From Stutzerimonas stutzeri (GTDB lineage: Bacteria > Pseudomonadota > Gammaproteobacteria > Pseudomonadales > Pseudomonadaceae), in NCBI RefSeq assembly GCF_018138085.1, contig NZ_CP073105.1, positions 682,001-746,000 on the forward strand: a stretch of DNA of 64,000 nucleotides, written 5' to 3'. The translations under genes and the position numbers were made by a program. Position 1 is the first letter of the stretch. Every line of letters begins with the position of its first letter. The notes beneath the pieces were generated by a model. That model worked only from the letters and a program-made list of their open reading frames with translations, was not told the DNA's origin and did no database searches. Shown here piece by piece: positions 8,829-18,623 of the stretch.

Positions 8829-11029
8829 AACCTGCCACTTCCCCGTTCGGCCAGCCGCTCGACCGCGTCGACGGTCCGCTCAAGGTCACCGGCCAGGCGC
8901 AATACGCCGCCGAATTCGATGTGCCCGGTCTGCTCTATGGCAGCGTGGTCAACAGCAGCATTGCGCGTGGGCGCATCGTCTCCATCGACGCCAGCGCGGC
9001 CGAAGCCGTGCCGGGCGTCCAGCTGGTGCTGACCCACCAGAGCCGCCCGCCCGTGGCCAGCTATGACAAACCCTACGAAGACGACGATGCCGCCGATGGC
9101 TCGCCGTTCCGCCCGCTATATAACGATCGCATCCTCTACAGCGGCCAGCCGATTGCGCTGGTGGTGGCGGACAACCTGGAGCTGGCGCGCTACGCCGGCA
9201 GCCTGGTGAAGGTCGAGTACGAAGCCGAATCCCATCGCACCGACCTGCTCAGCGAGCTGGGCAGCATGCACAAGGCACCGGCCGAACTGCCGCCGCCGCG
9301 TGGCGATGTGGAGCAGGCGTTGCAGAGCGCCGCGGTGAAGGTCGAGGTCCAATACAGCACGCCGGTCGAACACCACAACCCGATGGAGCCGCACGCCTCG
9401 ACGGTGCATTACCTGCCCGACGGCACGCTGGAGATCTACGAAAAAACCCAGGGCGTGCAGAACTGCATGCGCTACGTCGAAAACATATTCGACATGAAGG
9501 GCCGGGTGCGCATCCTCTCGCCGTTCGTCGGCGGTGCCTTCGGTTCAGGCTTGCGCCCGCAGTATCAGTTGCCGCTGGCCGTGATGGCGGCGCTCAAACT
9601 CAAGCGTTCGGTGCGCGTTGCGCTCAAGCGCCAGCAGATGTTCACCTTCGGCTACCGGCCGCGGACGGTTCAGTGTCTCTCGCTGGGCGCGACGGCGGAC
9701 GGTCGGTTGCAGGCCATCACCCATCAGGCCATCGGCCAGACCTCGTCCTTCGAGGACTTCACCGAACACGAGGTCGAGTGGTCGGGGATGCTCTACCAGT
9801 GCGCGAACGTGAAGCTGGACTACCAGCTGGTGCCGCTCGACGTCTACACGCCGCTGGACATGCGTGCCCCCGGCGCGACCATCGGCGTATTTGCGCTGGA
9901 GTGCGCCATGGACGAGCTGGCCTATGCGGCGAACGTAGACCCGCTGGCCCTGCGCCTGGTCAACTATTCCGAGCGCAACGGCAACGAGGACAAGCCGTAC
10001 TCCAGCAAGGAGCTGCGCCAGTGCTACGAGCAGGGCGCCGAGCGTTTCGGCTGGTCACGCCGCTCCATGGCGCCGCGCTCCATGCGCGAAGGCAATCAGC
10101 TGATCGGCTGGGGTATGGCCACCGGCGTCTGGGAAGCCATGCAGATGCCGGCCAGCGCCAAGGCCTGCCTGGGCCCGGATGGACGCCTTGTGGTCAGTAG
10201 CGCCACCTCCGACATCGGCACCGGGACCTACACGGTCATGACGCAGATCGCTGCGGCAGCCACCGGCATGCCGATGGAGCGGGTCGAGTTTCGCCTCGGC
10301 GATTCCAGCCTGTCCCAGGCGCCGCTCGAAGGCGGCTCGGCCACGGTGTCGTCTGTCGGCAGCGCCTTGCAGCAAGCCTGTGAAGCGCTCTGCCAGAAGC
10401 TGCTCGACGCCGCCCAGCAATCGCCGGTTTCGCCCTTTACCGGGGCGAAGCTCGAGGATGTCGAGTTCGCCGACGGCCAGATGCGCCTGAAAGCTTCACC
10501 CGAAACGGCCGTTGCGCTGGAGCAGGTCGTCGCCGTGAGCGGCGTGCTGGAAGCCGAGGTGAGCCTCAAGCCCGGCGAAAAGCGCAACGGCTATTCCACC
10601 GCAACGCACTCCGCGATCTTCGTCGAGGTGCGCGTGGACGAATCCCTGGGCACCGTGAAGGTCAGTCGCGTGGTCAGCGCCGTGGCAGCGGGCCGGGTGG
10701 TCAATCCCAAGACCGCTGGCAACCAGATCGCCGGCGGCGTGGTGTGGGGCATCGGCCAGGCCCTGCATGAGGAAACCATGATCGACCACAAGCTGGGTCG
10801 CTACATGAACCACAACCTGTCCGAATACCACGTCCCGGTGAACGCCGACATCAACGACATCGACGTGTTTTTCGTCGAGGAAAAGGACGAGATCGTCAAC
10901 GCGCTGGGTTCGAAAGGGGTCGGCGAGATCGGCATCGTCGGCGTCGGTGCGGCAGTGGCCAACGCGATCTTTCACGCCACCGGCAAGCGGGTAAGGGATT
11001 TGCCGATTACGTTGGATAAGCTTTTTTAG
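8825..11029 (+). CDS. PaoC-like molybdopterin-binding catalytic subunit
   Basis: The 734-residue large subunit of the molybdenum hydroxylase binds the molybdenum cofactor and oxidises the aldehyde to the acid. It begins with the family signature [21 protein letters not shown] and contains [12 protein letters not shown] in the cofactor-binding half. It ends with [12 protein letters not shown], whose E701 matches the catalytic base. Length and motifs match PaoC/YagR. No Tat or Sec leader is visible, in agreement with the missing leader on the PaoA-like subunit. The gene ends two bases before a heptameric repeat array. Confidence 0.92.
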   Translation: MKPATSPFGQPLDRVDGPLKVTGQAQYAAEFDVPGLLYGSVVNSSIARGRIVSIDASAAEAVPGVQLVLTHQSRPPVASYDKPYEDDDAADGSPFRPLYNDRILYSGQPIALVVADNLELARYAGSLVKVEYEAESHRTDLLSELGSMHKAPAELPPPRGDVEQALQSAAVKVEVQYSTPVEHHNPMEPHASTVHYLPDGTLEIYEKTQGVQNCMRYVENIFDMKGRVRILSPFVGGAFGSGLRPQYQLPLAVMAALKLKRSVRVALKRQQMFTFGYRPRTVQCLSLGATADGRLQAITHQAIGQTSSFEDFTEHEVEWSGMLYQCANVKLDYQLVPLDVYTPLDMRAPGATIGVFALECAMDELAYAANVDPLALRLVNYSERNGNEDKPYSSKELRQCYEQGAERFGWSRRSMAPRSMREGNQLIGWGMATGVWEAMQMPASAKACLGPDGRLVVSSATSDIGTGTYTVMTQIAAAATGMPMERVEFRLGDSSLSQAPLEGGSATVSSVGSALQQACEALCQKLLDAAQQSPVSPFTGAKLEDVEFADGQMRLKASPETAVALEQVVAVSGVLEAEVSLKPGEKRNGYSTATHSAIFVEVRVDESLGTVKVSRVVSAVAAGRVVNPKTAGNQIAGGVVWGIGQALHEETMIDHKLGRYMNHNLSEYHVPVNADINDIDVFFVEEKDEIVNALGSKGVGEIGIVGVGAAVANAIFHATGKRVRDLPITLDKLF

Positions 11030-11178
11030 GGCGGCAGGCGGCAGGCGGCAGGCGGCAGGCAAAAGCATAAAAGCGCTTGCCGTTGCTTTGGTGCCACCGC
11101 GCACACTTTGAAGCCTGAAGCCTGAAGCCTGAAGCCTGAAGCCTGAAGCCTGAAGCCTGAAGCCTGAAGCCTGAAGCC
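11030..11178. repeat. Two-armed heptameric repeat array
   Basis: The left arm is GGCGGCA repeated four times plus GGC (11030-11060). A 49-base spacer rich in A and G follows. The right arm (11110-11178) is GAAGCCT repeated nine times plus six bases of a tenth copy. Both units are 7 bases long, and the arms are loosely inverted (CAGGC on the left, GCCTG on the right), so a transcript could fold into a long irregular hairpin. It fills the gap between the PaoC-like gene and the convergent MFS gene, ending just before the MFS stop codon. Similar arrays occur at 23.2 and 39.7 kb. Confidence 0.85.
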
Positions 11179-11179
11179 G

Positions 11180-12406
11180 CTATCCCAGATCCCGATGCAA
11201 CTGATCTCGGTCTCTCAGTGTCGGGAACAGCTTCATCCAGGCGCCGGTGATGAGTAGCGTACCGACGCCGCCAATCACCACGGCCGGTACGGTGCCGAAC
11301 CAGTGGGCGGTCAGGCCGGATTCGAATTCGCCGAGCTGGTTCGAGGCGCCGATAAACAGGCCGTTGACCGCGCTGACCCGGCCGCGCATGGCGTCTGGCG
11401 TTTCCAGCTGCACGAAGGCGCCGCGAATGACCATGCTGATCATGTCCGCCGCGCCGAGTACCGCCAGCACACCCAGCGACAGCCAGAACGAGGTGGACAG
11501 GCCGAAGGCGATGGTCGCCAGGCCGAACACCCCAACGGCCGCGAACATGACCCTGCCGACGCGCTTGTTGATGGGATAGCGCGCCAACCACAGCGACATC
11601 AGCAGCGCCCCCACCGCCGGCGCCGAGCGCAGCAGCCCGAGGCCCCAGGGCCCGGTGAGCAGGATGTCCTTGGCGAACACCGGCAACAACGCCGTAGCGC
11701 CGCCCAGCAGCACGGCGAACATGTCCAGCGAGATGGCGCCGAAAATATCCGGCCGGCTGCGGATGAAGCGCATGCCGGCGAGCAGGTTGTCCATCGCAGG
11801 GCCTGTCTGCTTCGGTGGCGCGGGGCGTTTTGGCAGGCTCAGCATCAGGCTGCAGGCCAGGGCGAAAAGCAGCGCCACCGGGCCATAGACCCATAGTGGA
11901 CCGATGGCGAACAGCAGGCCGCCCAGCGCCGGCGCGACGATGGTGGCCGATTGCATCGCCGAGGACGAAGCCGCGACCGCCGCGGGAAATAGCTGCGTGG
12001 GCACCAGACTCGGCAATAGCGCTTGGGTCGCCGGCCCTTCGAAGGCACGGGCGGTACCGAGCAAAAAGGCCAGCACGAAGATCATTTCCCGTGTTACCCC
12101 GAGCCCGCCGGCGCCGAGCACCAAAGCCAGCGCGATCAGCCCCTGCAACCCCTGGCACAGCGCGGCGATCCGGCGCCGATCGAAGCGGTCCGCGACCTGC
12201 CCGGTCCAGAGCACGAACAGCAGGCGCGGAAAGAATTCGGCGAGGCCGACCAGGCCCAGGTCGAGGACGCTGCCGGTCAGCGCATACATGTGCCAGCCAA
12301 TGGCCACGGCGAGCATCTGAAAGCCGCTCGCGGTGAAGACGCGGGCGAACCAGAACTTGATAAAGGGACGTTGGTGGCGCAACAGCAACTTGGCGTGAGT
12401 GGACAT
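11180..12406 (-). CDS. MFS transporter (MFS_3/EntS-like exporter)
   Basis: The 408-residue membrane protein has the many hydrophobic helices of the major facilitator superfamily. Its loop motif LWTGQVADRFDRRR between helices 2 and 3 is the classical MFS signature. It belongs with the EntS-like group of drug or siderophore exporters. The start is MSTHAKLLLRHQRPF at 12404-12406; the in-frame extension further upstream is proline and histidine rich, comes from the REP-bearing intergenic region, and is not a real N-terminus. No siderophore gene is near, so the substrate is unknown. Confidence 0.85.
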   Translation of the reverse strand: MSTHAKLLLRHQRPFIKFWFARVFTASGFQMLAVAIGWHMYALTGSVLDLGLVGLAEFFPRLLFVLWTGQVADRFDRRRIAALCQGLQGLIALALVLGAGGLGVTREMIFVLAFLLGTARAFEGPATQALLPSLVPTQLFPAAVAASSSAMQSATIVAPALGGLLFAIGPLWVYGPVALLFALACSLMLSLPKRPAPPKQTGPAMDNLLAGMRFIRSRPDIFGAISLDMFAVLLGGATALLPVFAKDILLTGPWGLGLLRSAPAVGALLMSLWLARYPINKRVGRVMFAAVGVFGLATIAFGLSTSFWLSLGVLAVLGAADMISMVIRGAFVQLETPDAMRGRVSAVNGLFIGASNQLGEFESGLTAHWFGTVPAVVIGGVGTLLITGAWMKLFPTLRDRDQLHRDLG

Positions 12407-12554
12407 CGGGCAGGCGCAATGGAGGCAGGGCCGGGCAGGGTAGCATGCTGCCGTTGGCCTGACGGGGCGGTGGCTTGGTGATGACGTTGTGCGTTGGTTC
12501 GGCGGTGTAGTGGCGTGGTGGTGGTGATGCGGTGGTGTGGTGATGCGGTGGCCT

Positions 12555-12803
12555 GTGGGAGCGGTCTTGACCGCGAATAGCCCGATCCCCGAACAGGGGG
12601 CAGGCTTGTCTCGGGATCGATAGGGTGGGCTGGGAGCCATCTGTGCGGTGGGGCTGTGTCCGGTGTGCCTGGGCCGTTCGCGGTCAAGACCGCTCCCACA
12701 GGGTTCGGGCTTGGCTTGGCAGCGGTAGGGCGAGCTGGGCGCCGTCTGTGCGATGGTCTGTGTCCGGTGTGCCTGGGCTGTTCGCGGTCAAGACCGCTCC
12801 CAC
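12555..12803. repeat. Cluster of three REP elements within duplicated intergenic DNA
   Basis: A 23-bp palindromic sequence beginning GTGGGAGCGGTCTTGACC appears once in the plus orientation (12555-12577) and twice inverted (12677-12699 and 12781-12803). The two inverted copies sit at the ends of a direct duplication of about 70 bases, both containing CTGTGTCCGGTGTGCCTGGG. The arrangement is a Pseudomonas BIME-like cluster. The whole 12407-12865 gap has no other convincing feature apart from a GTGGTGATGCGGTG low-complexity patch near 12510-12550. Confidence 0.85.
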
Positions 12804-12865
12804 GGGGGCGGAGTCCTCGCATATTCGCAGCTGTACCCCGCGGCGCTTCGCTCATTTCGTCTGAT

Positions 12866-13273
12866 TCAGCTCGCATTCGGCGTCGAGGCGGTCAGCAGCC
12901 CGCGTTCGGTAAACACGGCCTTGGCCGTTGTCATGCCGTTGAGCGCGGCGGGGAAGCCAGCGTAGACGGCCATCTGAATGATCACCTCGACCACCTGCTC
13001 CGGTGTGCAGCCGACATTCAGCGCGCCGTGGATGTGCACCGCCAGTTGCGGCTGGCAGTGGCCAAGCGCGGTCAGCGCGGCGACGGTGGCCAGCTCACGT
13101 TGCGGCAGGTCGAGGCCGGGACGCTGGTAGATATCGCCGAAGGGGAACTCGATGACGTAGCGCGCCAGATCCGGGGCGATGGCTTGCAGGCTGTCGATGA
13201 CCTTGCGGCCGGCCTCGCCGTCGATTTCTTCGAGCTTGGCCAGGCCTTCGGTGTAGCGGGTCGTTGCAGACAT
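12866..13273 (-). CDS. Carboxymuconolactone decarboxylase family protein
   Basis: The 135-residue protein has the all-helical fold signature of the carboxymuconolactone decarboxylase family: [44 protein letters not shown] and [13 protein letters not shown]. It lacks the CxxC of the peroxidase-type AhpD members, so it is closer to the PcaC-like branch. No protocatechuate genes surround it, so a role in beta-ketoadipate breakdown is unproven. A MerR gene lies upstream on the same strand, 56 bases away, and could control it. The start has AGAGG upstream. Confidence 0.8.
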   Translation of the reverse strand: MSATTRYTEGLAKLEEIDGEAGRKVIDSLQAIAPDLARYVIEFPFGDIYQRPGLDLPQRELATVAALTALGHCQPQLAVHIHGALNVGCTPEQVVEVIIQMAVYAGFPAALNGMTTAKAVFTERGLLTASTPNAS

Positions 13274-13329
13274 GGGAGGTTCCTCTCGATTGGGTAGAGG
13301 AAAGCCTGCGGGTTGGAGTCAACTCCAGG

Positions 13330-13707
13330 TCAAGCGATTGTTTGCCGGCGGTACAGCTCGATCTTCGCCTGCAGCGCGTCGAGGTGTTCCTGGTCCCGTT
13401 GCAGGCGCGCCTGCAGCCTGGCGGCATGGGCTTCGAGTAGGGCCTGGCGCGCTGCGAGCGTCGTCTCGCCCTGTTCGCGCAGGTCGGCATAGCGGGTGAT
13501 GTCGTCCAGCGGCATTCCGGTGTCCTTCAGGCGCAGGACGAAGGCCACCCACTCGAGATCACGCGGGCCGTAGACGCGAAAGCCACTGGCGTCGCGGGCA
13601 ACGTGGCGCAGCAGGCCGATCTTCTCGTAATAGCGCAGCGTGTCGGCGGACAGCCCGGTGCGTGCCGCGAACTGCTGAATGCTCAGCCGAACCGGTGCTT
13701 CGCTCAT
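13330..13707 (-). CDS. MerR-family transcriptional regulator
   Basis: The 125-residue protein has an N-terminal MerR winged helix-turn-helix (LSIQQFAARTGLSADTLRYYEKIGLL, about residues 8-33), the second-wing segment GFRVYGPRDLEWVAFVLRLK, and a coiled-coil dimerisation helix rich in A, L, Q and R. There is no cysteine pattern for metal binding, so the effector is probably organic or redox. The ATG overlaps the rlmG stop (13704-13707). The next gene downstream on the same strand is the CMD-family gene, the likeliest target along with the regulator itself. Confidence 0.85.
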   Translation of the reverse strand: MSEAPVRLSIQQFAARTGLSADTLRYYEKIGLLRHVARDASGFRVYGPRDLEWVAFVLRLKDTGMPLDDITRYADLREQGETTLAARQALLEAHAARLQARLQRDQEHLDALQAKIELYRRQTIA

Positions 13708-14831
13708 GGCTTGATCGCCCGCAGGATGACGAACTTGGGTGTCGCCGCGACCTGCTCCACCTTGCCGAACAGGCGCTTGAGCTTGAGGTGGTAACCGAGG
13801 TGGCGGTTGCCGACGATCCACAGCTCGCCGCCCTTGGCGAGTGCCGTCTTGGCCTGGGTGAACATGCGCCAGGCGAGGAAATCGCCAACCACCTGCTGCT
13901 GGTGGAACGGCGGGTTGCACAGCACCAGATCCAGCGAATCCATCGGCTGTTCGGCCAGCCCATCGCCGGCGCGGATGTCGGCCGGCCGGTCGCCGAGGAT
14001 GGCCTGCCAGTTTTCCCGCGCCGACTGCACCGCCATGTAGCTCTCGTCGACCAGCGTCAGCTGCGCTTGCGGATTGCCCAGTGCGTAGACGATGCCGAGC
14101 ACGCCGTTACCGCAGCCGAGATCCGCCACTCGCAGGTTGCCGAGCGCCCTGGGCAGATGCGGCAGAAAGGCGCGGGTGCCGATGTCCAGGTCCTCGCGGC
14201 AGAACAGGTTGGCGTGATTGAGCAGTTCGATGGCCGGCTGATCCAGCCGGTAGCGGGTCGGGTAGGGCGAGACGGGCGCGGCTTTCTCGACCGGCGTTGC
14301 AGTCAGCAGGCGCGCCTTTTTCACCGCCAGCGACGCCTGCACCGGGCCGATGTACTTTTCCAGCAGGTCGCCAGCGGCACGCGGCAGATGCTTGATCATC
14401 GCGGCGGCGATCACCTGGGCGCCGGGTGCCAGCTGGCCATGCAGGCGGATCAGTTGTTCTTCGAGCAGCGCGAGGGTCTTGGGTACGCGAATCAGCACCC
14501 GGTCGAACGGGCCTTGTACGGCCTCACTAGCGGGAACGAAGGTCGCGCTGTCGGTGGCGAGCCCGTTGCGCTGAAGATTCTTCTCGAGGGCCAGGTGCGC
14601 CAGGTGTGAATCGCCACTGCTGGTGACCTCGGCCTGCTGCGCCAGTGCACAGGCCAGCGCGCCGAAGCTGTCGTTGAGGATCAGCACGCGGCTGCCTGCC
14701 GGTAATTGCTGCTCATGCAGTTGCGTCAGCAGGTACTCGTCGGCCGCGTCGAAGGCCTGCAGCGGCTCGTTGGGCTGCTCGGGCTGGCGGATCAGGTCGA
14801 GGCGGGCGTAGGGCGATTCGAGAATAGGCAT
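13704..14831 (-). CDS. rlmG: 23S rRNA (guanine-N2)-methyltransferase RlmG
   Basis: RlmG methylates G1835 of 23S rRNA. The 375-residue protein has the duplicated two-domain layout of this family. The N-terminal pseudo-domain has PLQAFDAADEYLL and VLILNDSFGALACAL. The C-terminal catalytic Rossmann domain has the SAM motif VADLGCGNGVLGIV and the NPPFHQQ motif. The line FKLKRLFG near the C-terminus, in the form LKLKRLFGKVEQV, also matches E. coli RlmG. Its stop overlaps the merR start, so the two genes are transcribed together. Confidence 0.94.
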   Translation of the reverse strand: MPILESPYARLDLIRQPEQPNEPLQAFDAADEYLLTQLHEQQLPAGSRVLILNDSFGALACALAQQAEVTSSGDSHLAHLALEKNLQRNGLATDSATFVPASEAVQGPFDRVLIRVPKTLALLEEQLIRLHGQLAPGAQVIAAAMIKHLPRAAGDLLEKYIGPVQASLAVKKARLLTATPVEKAAPVSPYPTRYRLDQPAIELLNHANLFCREDLDIGTRAFLPHLPRALGNLRVADLGCGNGVLGIVYALGNPQAQLTLVDESYMAVQSARENWQAILGDRPADIRAGDGLAEQPMDSLDLVLCNPPFHQQQVVGDFLAWRMFTQAKTALAKGGELWIVGNRHLGYHLKLKRLFGKVEQVAATPKFVILRAIKP

Positions 14832-15171
14832 AAGAACTGGCGGTGTTTGTGGGCGTCGGAATGGAGTATCAAGGGTTCAAATCGAGGAGAAACTAGCCGC
14901 GTTGGCAATACGCGTTAAAACAGCCTCGGAGATCGCTCGTGATCCACGCGCTTCAAGCGCGAGAGGAGTGAGTCATGTTCATCGGGAAATCTACTCGCAC
15001 GCGAGCCCGGTCCGCTTGCCGGCTGTTTTGACTCGCTACGCTCGCCTGCGGGCCGGCCGTCGGCTGTTGTTTCCGCGGGTCGTTGCCTTGTCTTGCCAGC
15101 CTCGCCTGGGGGTTTTCCCAAGCCTGAGCAACCCTCGAAAACCGATAAGTTGTCCGCGAAGGGAGCGAAGT
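14832..15171. other. Intergenic region between rlmG and fpr
   Basis: This 340-base gap separates divergent genes and should hold both promoters. It contains a small dyad (CGCGCTTCAAGCGCG near 14948) and two GC-rich stretches. I see no coding sequence or recognisable RNA. Confidence 0.35.
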
Positions 15172-15948
15172 ATGACCGTCAGCGAAGAGAAGTTCACCCG
15201 CCAGCGTCTGCTCGAGGTGCAGACGTTGACGCCCAACCTGTTCACCCTGCGCACCACGCGTGACCCGGGGTTTCGCTTCACCGCTGGCCAGTTCGCCCGC
15301 CTCGGGGTGCGCAAGCCCAGCGGCAGCATCGTCTGGCGTGCCTATTCGATGGTCTCCGCGCCCCATGACGAATTTCTCGATTTCTTCTCCATTGTGGTGC
15401 CGGACGGCGAGTTCACCAGCGAGCTGAGCCGCCTCCAGCCCGGCGACGAGCTGCTGGTGGACAAACAGGCGTTCGGCTTTCTGACGCTCGATCGCTTCAT
15501 CGACGGCCGAGACCTCTGGCTGCTGGGTACCGGCACCGGGCTCGCGCCGTTCCTGTCGATTCTGCAGGACTTCGAGGTCTGGCAACGATTCGAGCGAATC
15601 ATCCTGGTCTACAGCGCGCGTACCGCGTCGGAGCTGGCCTATCAGGCGCTGATTCGCGACTTGCCGCAGCGCGACTACCTCGAAGGCCTGGGCTCGAAGC
15701 TTACTTATCTGCCGGTGGTCACCCGCGAGCAGGTTCCCGGCGCGCTGCACGGGCGCGTCACCACCCTGATCGAAAACGGCGAGCTGGAACGCGCCGCGGG
15801 CCTCGCGCTGGAGCCAGAGCATTCGCGGATCATGCTCTGCGGCAACCCACAGATGATCGAAGACACCCGCGCCATGCTCAAGGAGCGTGATCTCAATCTC
15901 AGCCTGACCCGGCGGCCAGGGCAGGTGGCGGTGGAGAATTATTGGTAG
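15172..15948 (+). CDS. fpr: Ferredoxin/flavodoxin--NADP+ reductase
   Basis: The 258-residue FAD enzyme exchanges electrons between NADPH and ferredoxin or flavodoxin. The FAD motif WRAYSMVSAP, the NADP-binding GTGTGLAPFLSIL, LCGNPQMIEDT, and the C-terminal tail GQVAVENYW are all characteristic of the short bacterial Fpr class. The start MTVSEEKFTRQ fits the subgroup length and has GAAGGGAG upstream. A strong hairpin terminator follows about 100 bases downstream. In pseudomonads such reductases are often linked to oxidative stress, but no SoxR or FinR site is recognised here. Confidence 0.94.
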   Translation: MTVSEEKFTRQRLLEVQTLTPNLFTLRTTRDPGFRFTAGQFARLGVRKPSGSIVWRAYSMVSAPHDEFLDFFSIVVPDGEFTSELSRLQPGDELLVDKQAFGFLTLDRFIDGRDLWLLGTGTGLAPFLSILQDFEVWQRFERIILVYSARTASELAYQALIRDLPQRDYLEGLGSKLTYLPVVTREQVPGALHGRVTTLIENGELERAAGLALEPEHSRIMLCGNPQMIEDTRAMLKERDLNLSLTRRPGQVAVENYW

Positions 15949-16047
15949 GGAGCTGGAAGAAAAAGCGCGGTGAAGGCTGCACGGCGATGCGAGCAGCTTT
16001 TCGCTGGGAAAAGAAGGCCGATCATCACGCAAGCGTCGAGGAAGCTG

Positions 16048-16078
16048 GCTCCTGCCGAACGATTCGGCAGGAGCTTTT
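16048..16078 (+). terminator. Rho-independent terminator of fpr
   Basis: GCTCCTGCCGAA (16048-16059) and TTCGGCAGGAGC (16063-16074) form a perfect 12-bp stem with a three-base loop, followed by TTTT. It lies between the convergent fpr and gdhA and works in the fpr direction. Confidence 0.85.
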
Positions 16079-16105
16079 GCGCTTCAACACGGGGCGTCGA
16101 ACGGC

Positions 16106-17443
<1,338 letters not shown>

Positions 17444-17605
17444 TCAGATGGCCTCGGAAGACCGCGGTTGCGGTCACGAAAAAGAAATATGGCCGTCGAC
17501 TCTAGCAAGCGCGTTTGCCTCGCGATAGTGCGTTCTAGCGCGTGACGCACATCAATGGTGCGCCACCGCTGCGTCGTCTGCACGAGTTGCCTGGATTGCC
17601 TCACT

Positions 17606-18526
17606 TCAGCCCTGTGCCCCGTCGCTCGCCAGTTCGGCCTGCAACCAGGCCACGAAACTGTCGATCAGGCGCTGGCGCCGTTTGCGCTCGGGCAGCACGA
17701 CGTAATAGCCGAATTCGGTTCGCACGCTTTCGTCGCAGACCCGACAGAGCAGCCCCTGGGCCAGGAGCTCATCGACCAGATGACGCCAGCCGATGGCGAC
17801 GCCCTGGCCGGCAATCGCCGCCTGGATCAGCAGGGTGTAATTGTCGAAACGCAGCATGCCCGAGCCGGGTGTCTCGGTAATCCCGAATGCGCGGAACAGA
17901 CTGCTCCAGTCGAGCCAGCGCGAGCGGCTTTCCGGGCGCAGATGCAGCAGCGGCAGCCGCGCCAGGGTCGCCGGCGCCAAGGGCGCGGCCTCATTTTTCA
18001 GCAGTAGCGGGCTGCACACGGGATAGACCTCCTCGTGAAACAGCAGGTGCGCCTCGCCATGCTTGGAGCGGCCATCGCCGAAGACAATGGCCACGTCCGT
18101 CTCCGATGGCAGTACCCCCAGGCCGCGTTCGCTGGTTACCAGGCTGACATCCACCGCCGGATGCAGCCGATGAAACCGCTCCAGGCGCGGCATCAGCCAG
18201 TACGCGGCGAAGGCGAAATCGGTAGCGACCTGAAGCACCTCGTGCTGTTGCTGTGCGGTGACCGCGGCAAGGCCGGCATCGAGCGTCCCCAGGCCCTGCT
18301 GCACGTAACTCAGTAGAAGCTCGCCGGCCTCGGTGAGGACGATGCCGCGATAGACCCGATCGAACAGGCGAACCGCCAGCTGCTGTTCCAGGCGCTTGAT
18401 CTGCTGGCTGATCGCCGGCTGAGTGCTGCCCAGCTCCAGCGCGGCGGCAGTGAAGCTTTGTTGGCGTGCGGCGGATTCGAATACCCGCAGCGCATCGAGG
18501 GGAATCTGATCGATCCGGTTTGGCAT
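17606..18526 (-). CDS. LysR-type regulator of choline sulfate use
   Basis: The 306-residue protein has a LysR helix-turn-helix at about residues 20-45 (SFTAAALELGSTQPAISQQIKRLEQ) and a periplasmic-binding-like effector domain. It is divergent from betC with only 97 bases between them, the typical place for a regulator of choline sulfatase. Its sequence resembles the family annotated as choline sulfate utilisation regulator. The inducer, probably choline-O-sulfate or choline, is inferred from the position. Confidence 0.85.
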   Translation of the reverse strand: MPNRIDQIPLDALRVFESAARQQSFTAAALELGSTQPAISQQIKRLEQQLAVRLFDRVYRGIVLTEAGELLLSYVQQGLGTLDAGLAAVTAQQQHEVLQVATDFAFAAYWLMPRLERFHRLHPAVDVSLVTSERGLGVLPSETDVAIVFGDGRSKHGEAHLLFHEEVYPVCSPLLLKNEAAPLAPATLARLPLLHLRPESRSRWLDWSSLFRAFGITETPGSGMLRFDNYTLLIQAAIAGQGVAIGWRHLVDELLAQGLLCRVCDESVRTEFGYYVVLPERKRRQRLIDSFVAWLQAELASDGAQG

Positions 18527-18623
18527 TAGCTGTGCTTATCCTAGGCATATATGGCAGCCGGGTTTACCGCAGATTTACAGGGTCCAGACTGTGTTCCCAG
18601 GCAATCTCGCATAAAAACAAGGC

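Noticed and set aside
5326..11029. Xanthine dehydrogenase operon (because of the XdhC-like gene and purine permease)
   Set aside because: The subunits are split in the small/FAD/large PaoABC pattern, and the FAD subunit has the extra [4Fe-4S] cysteines absent from XdhA; the permease is on the other strand.
11030..11178. Possible CRISPR array
   Set aside because: The units are 7 bases in direct tandem without unique spacers, and no cas genes are present.
12555..12803. Possible CRISPR-like repeats
   Set aside because: Copies are in both orientations, palindromic and irregularly spaced, as REP elements are.
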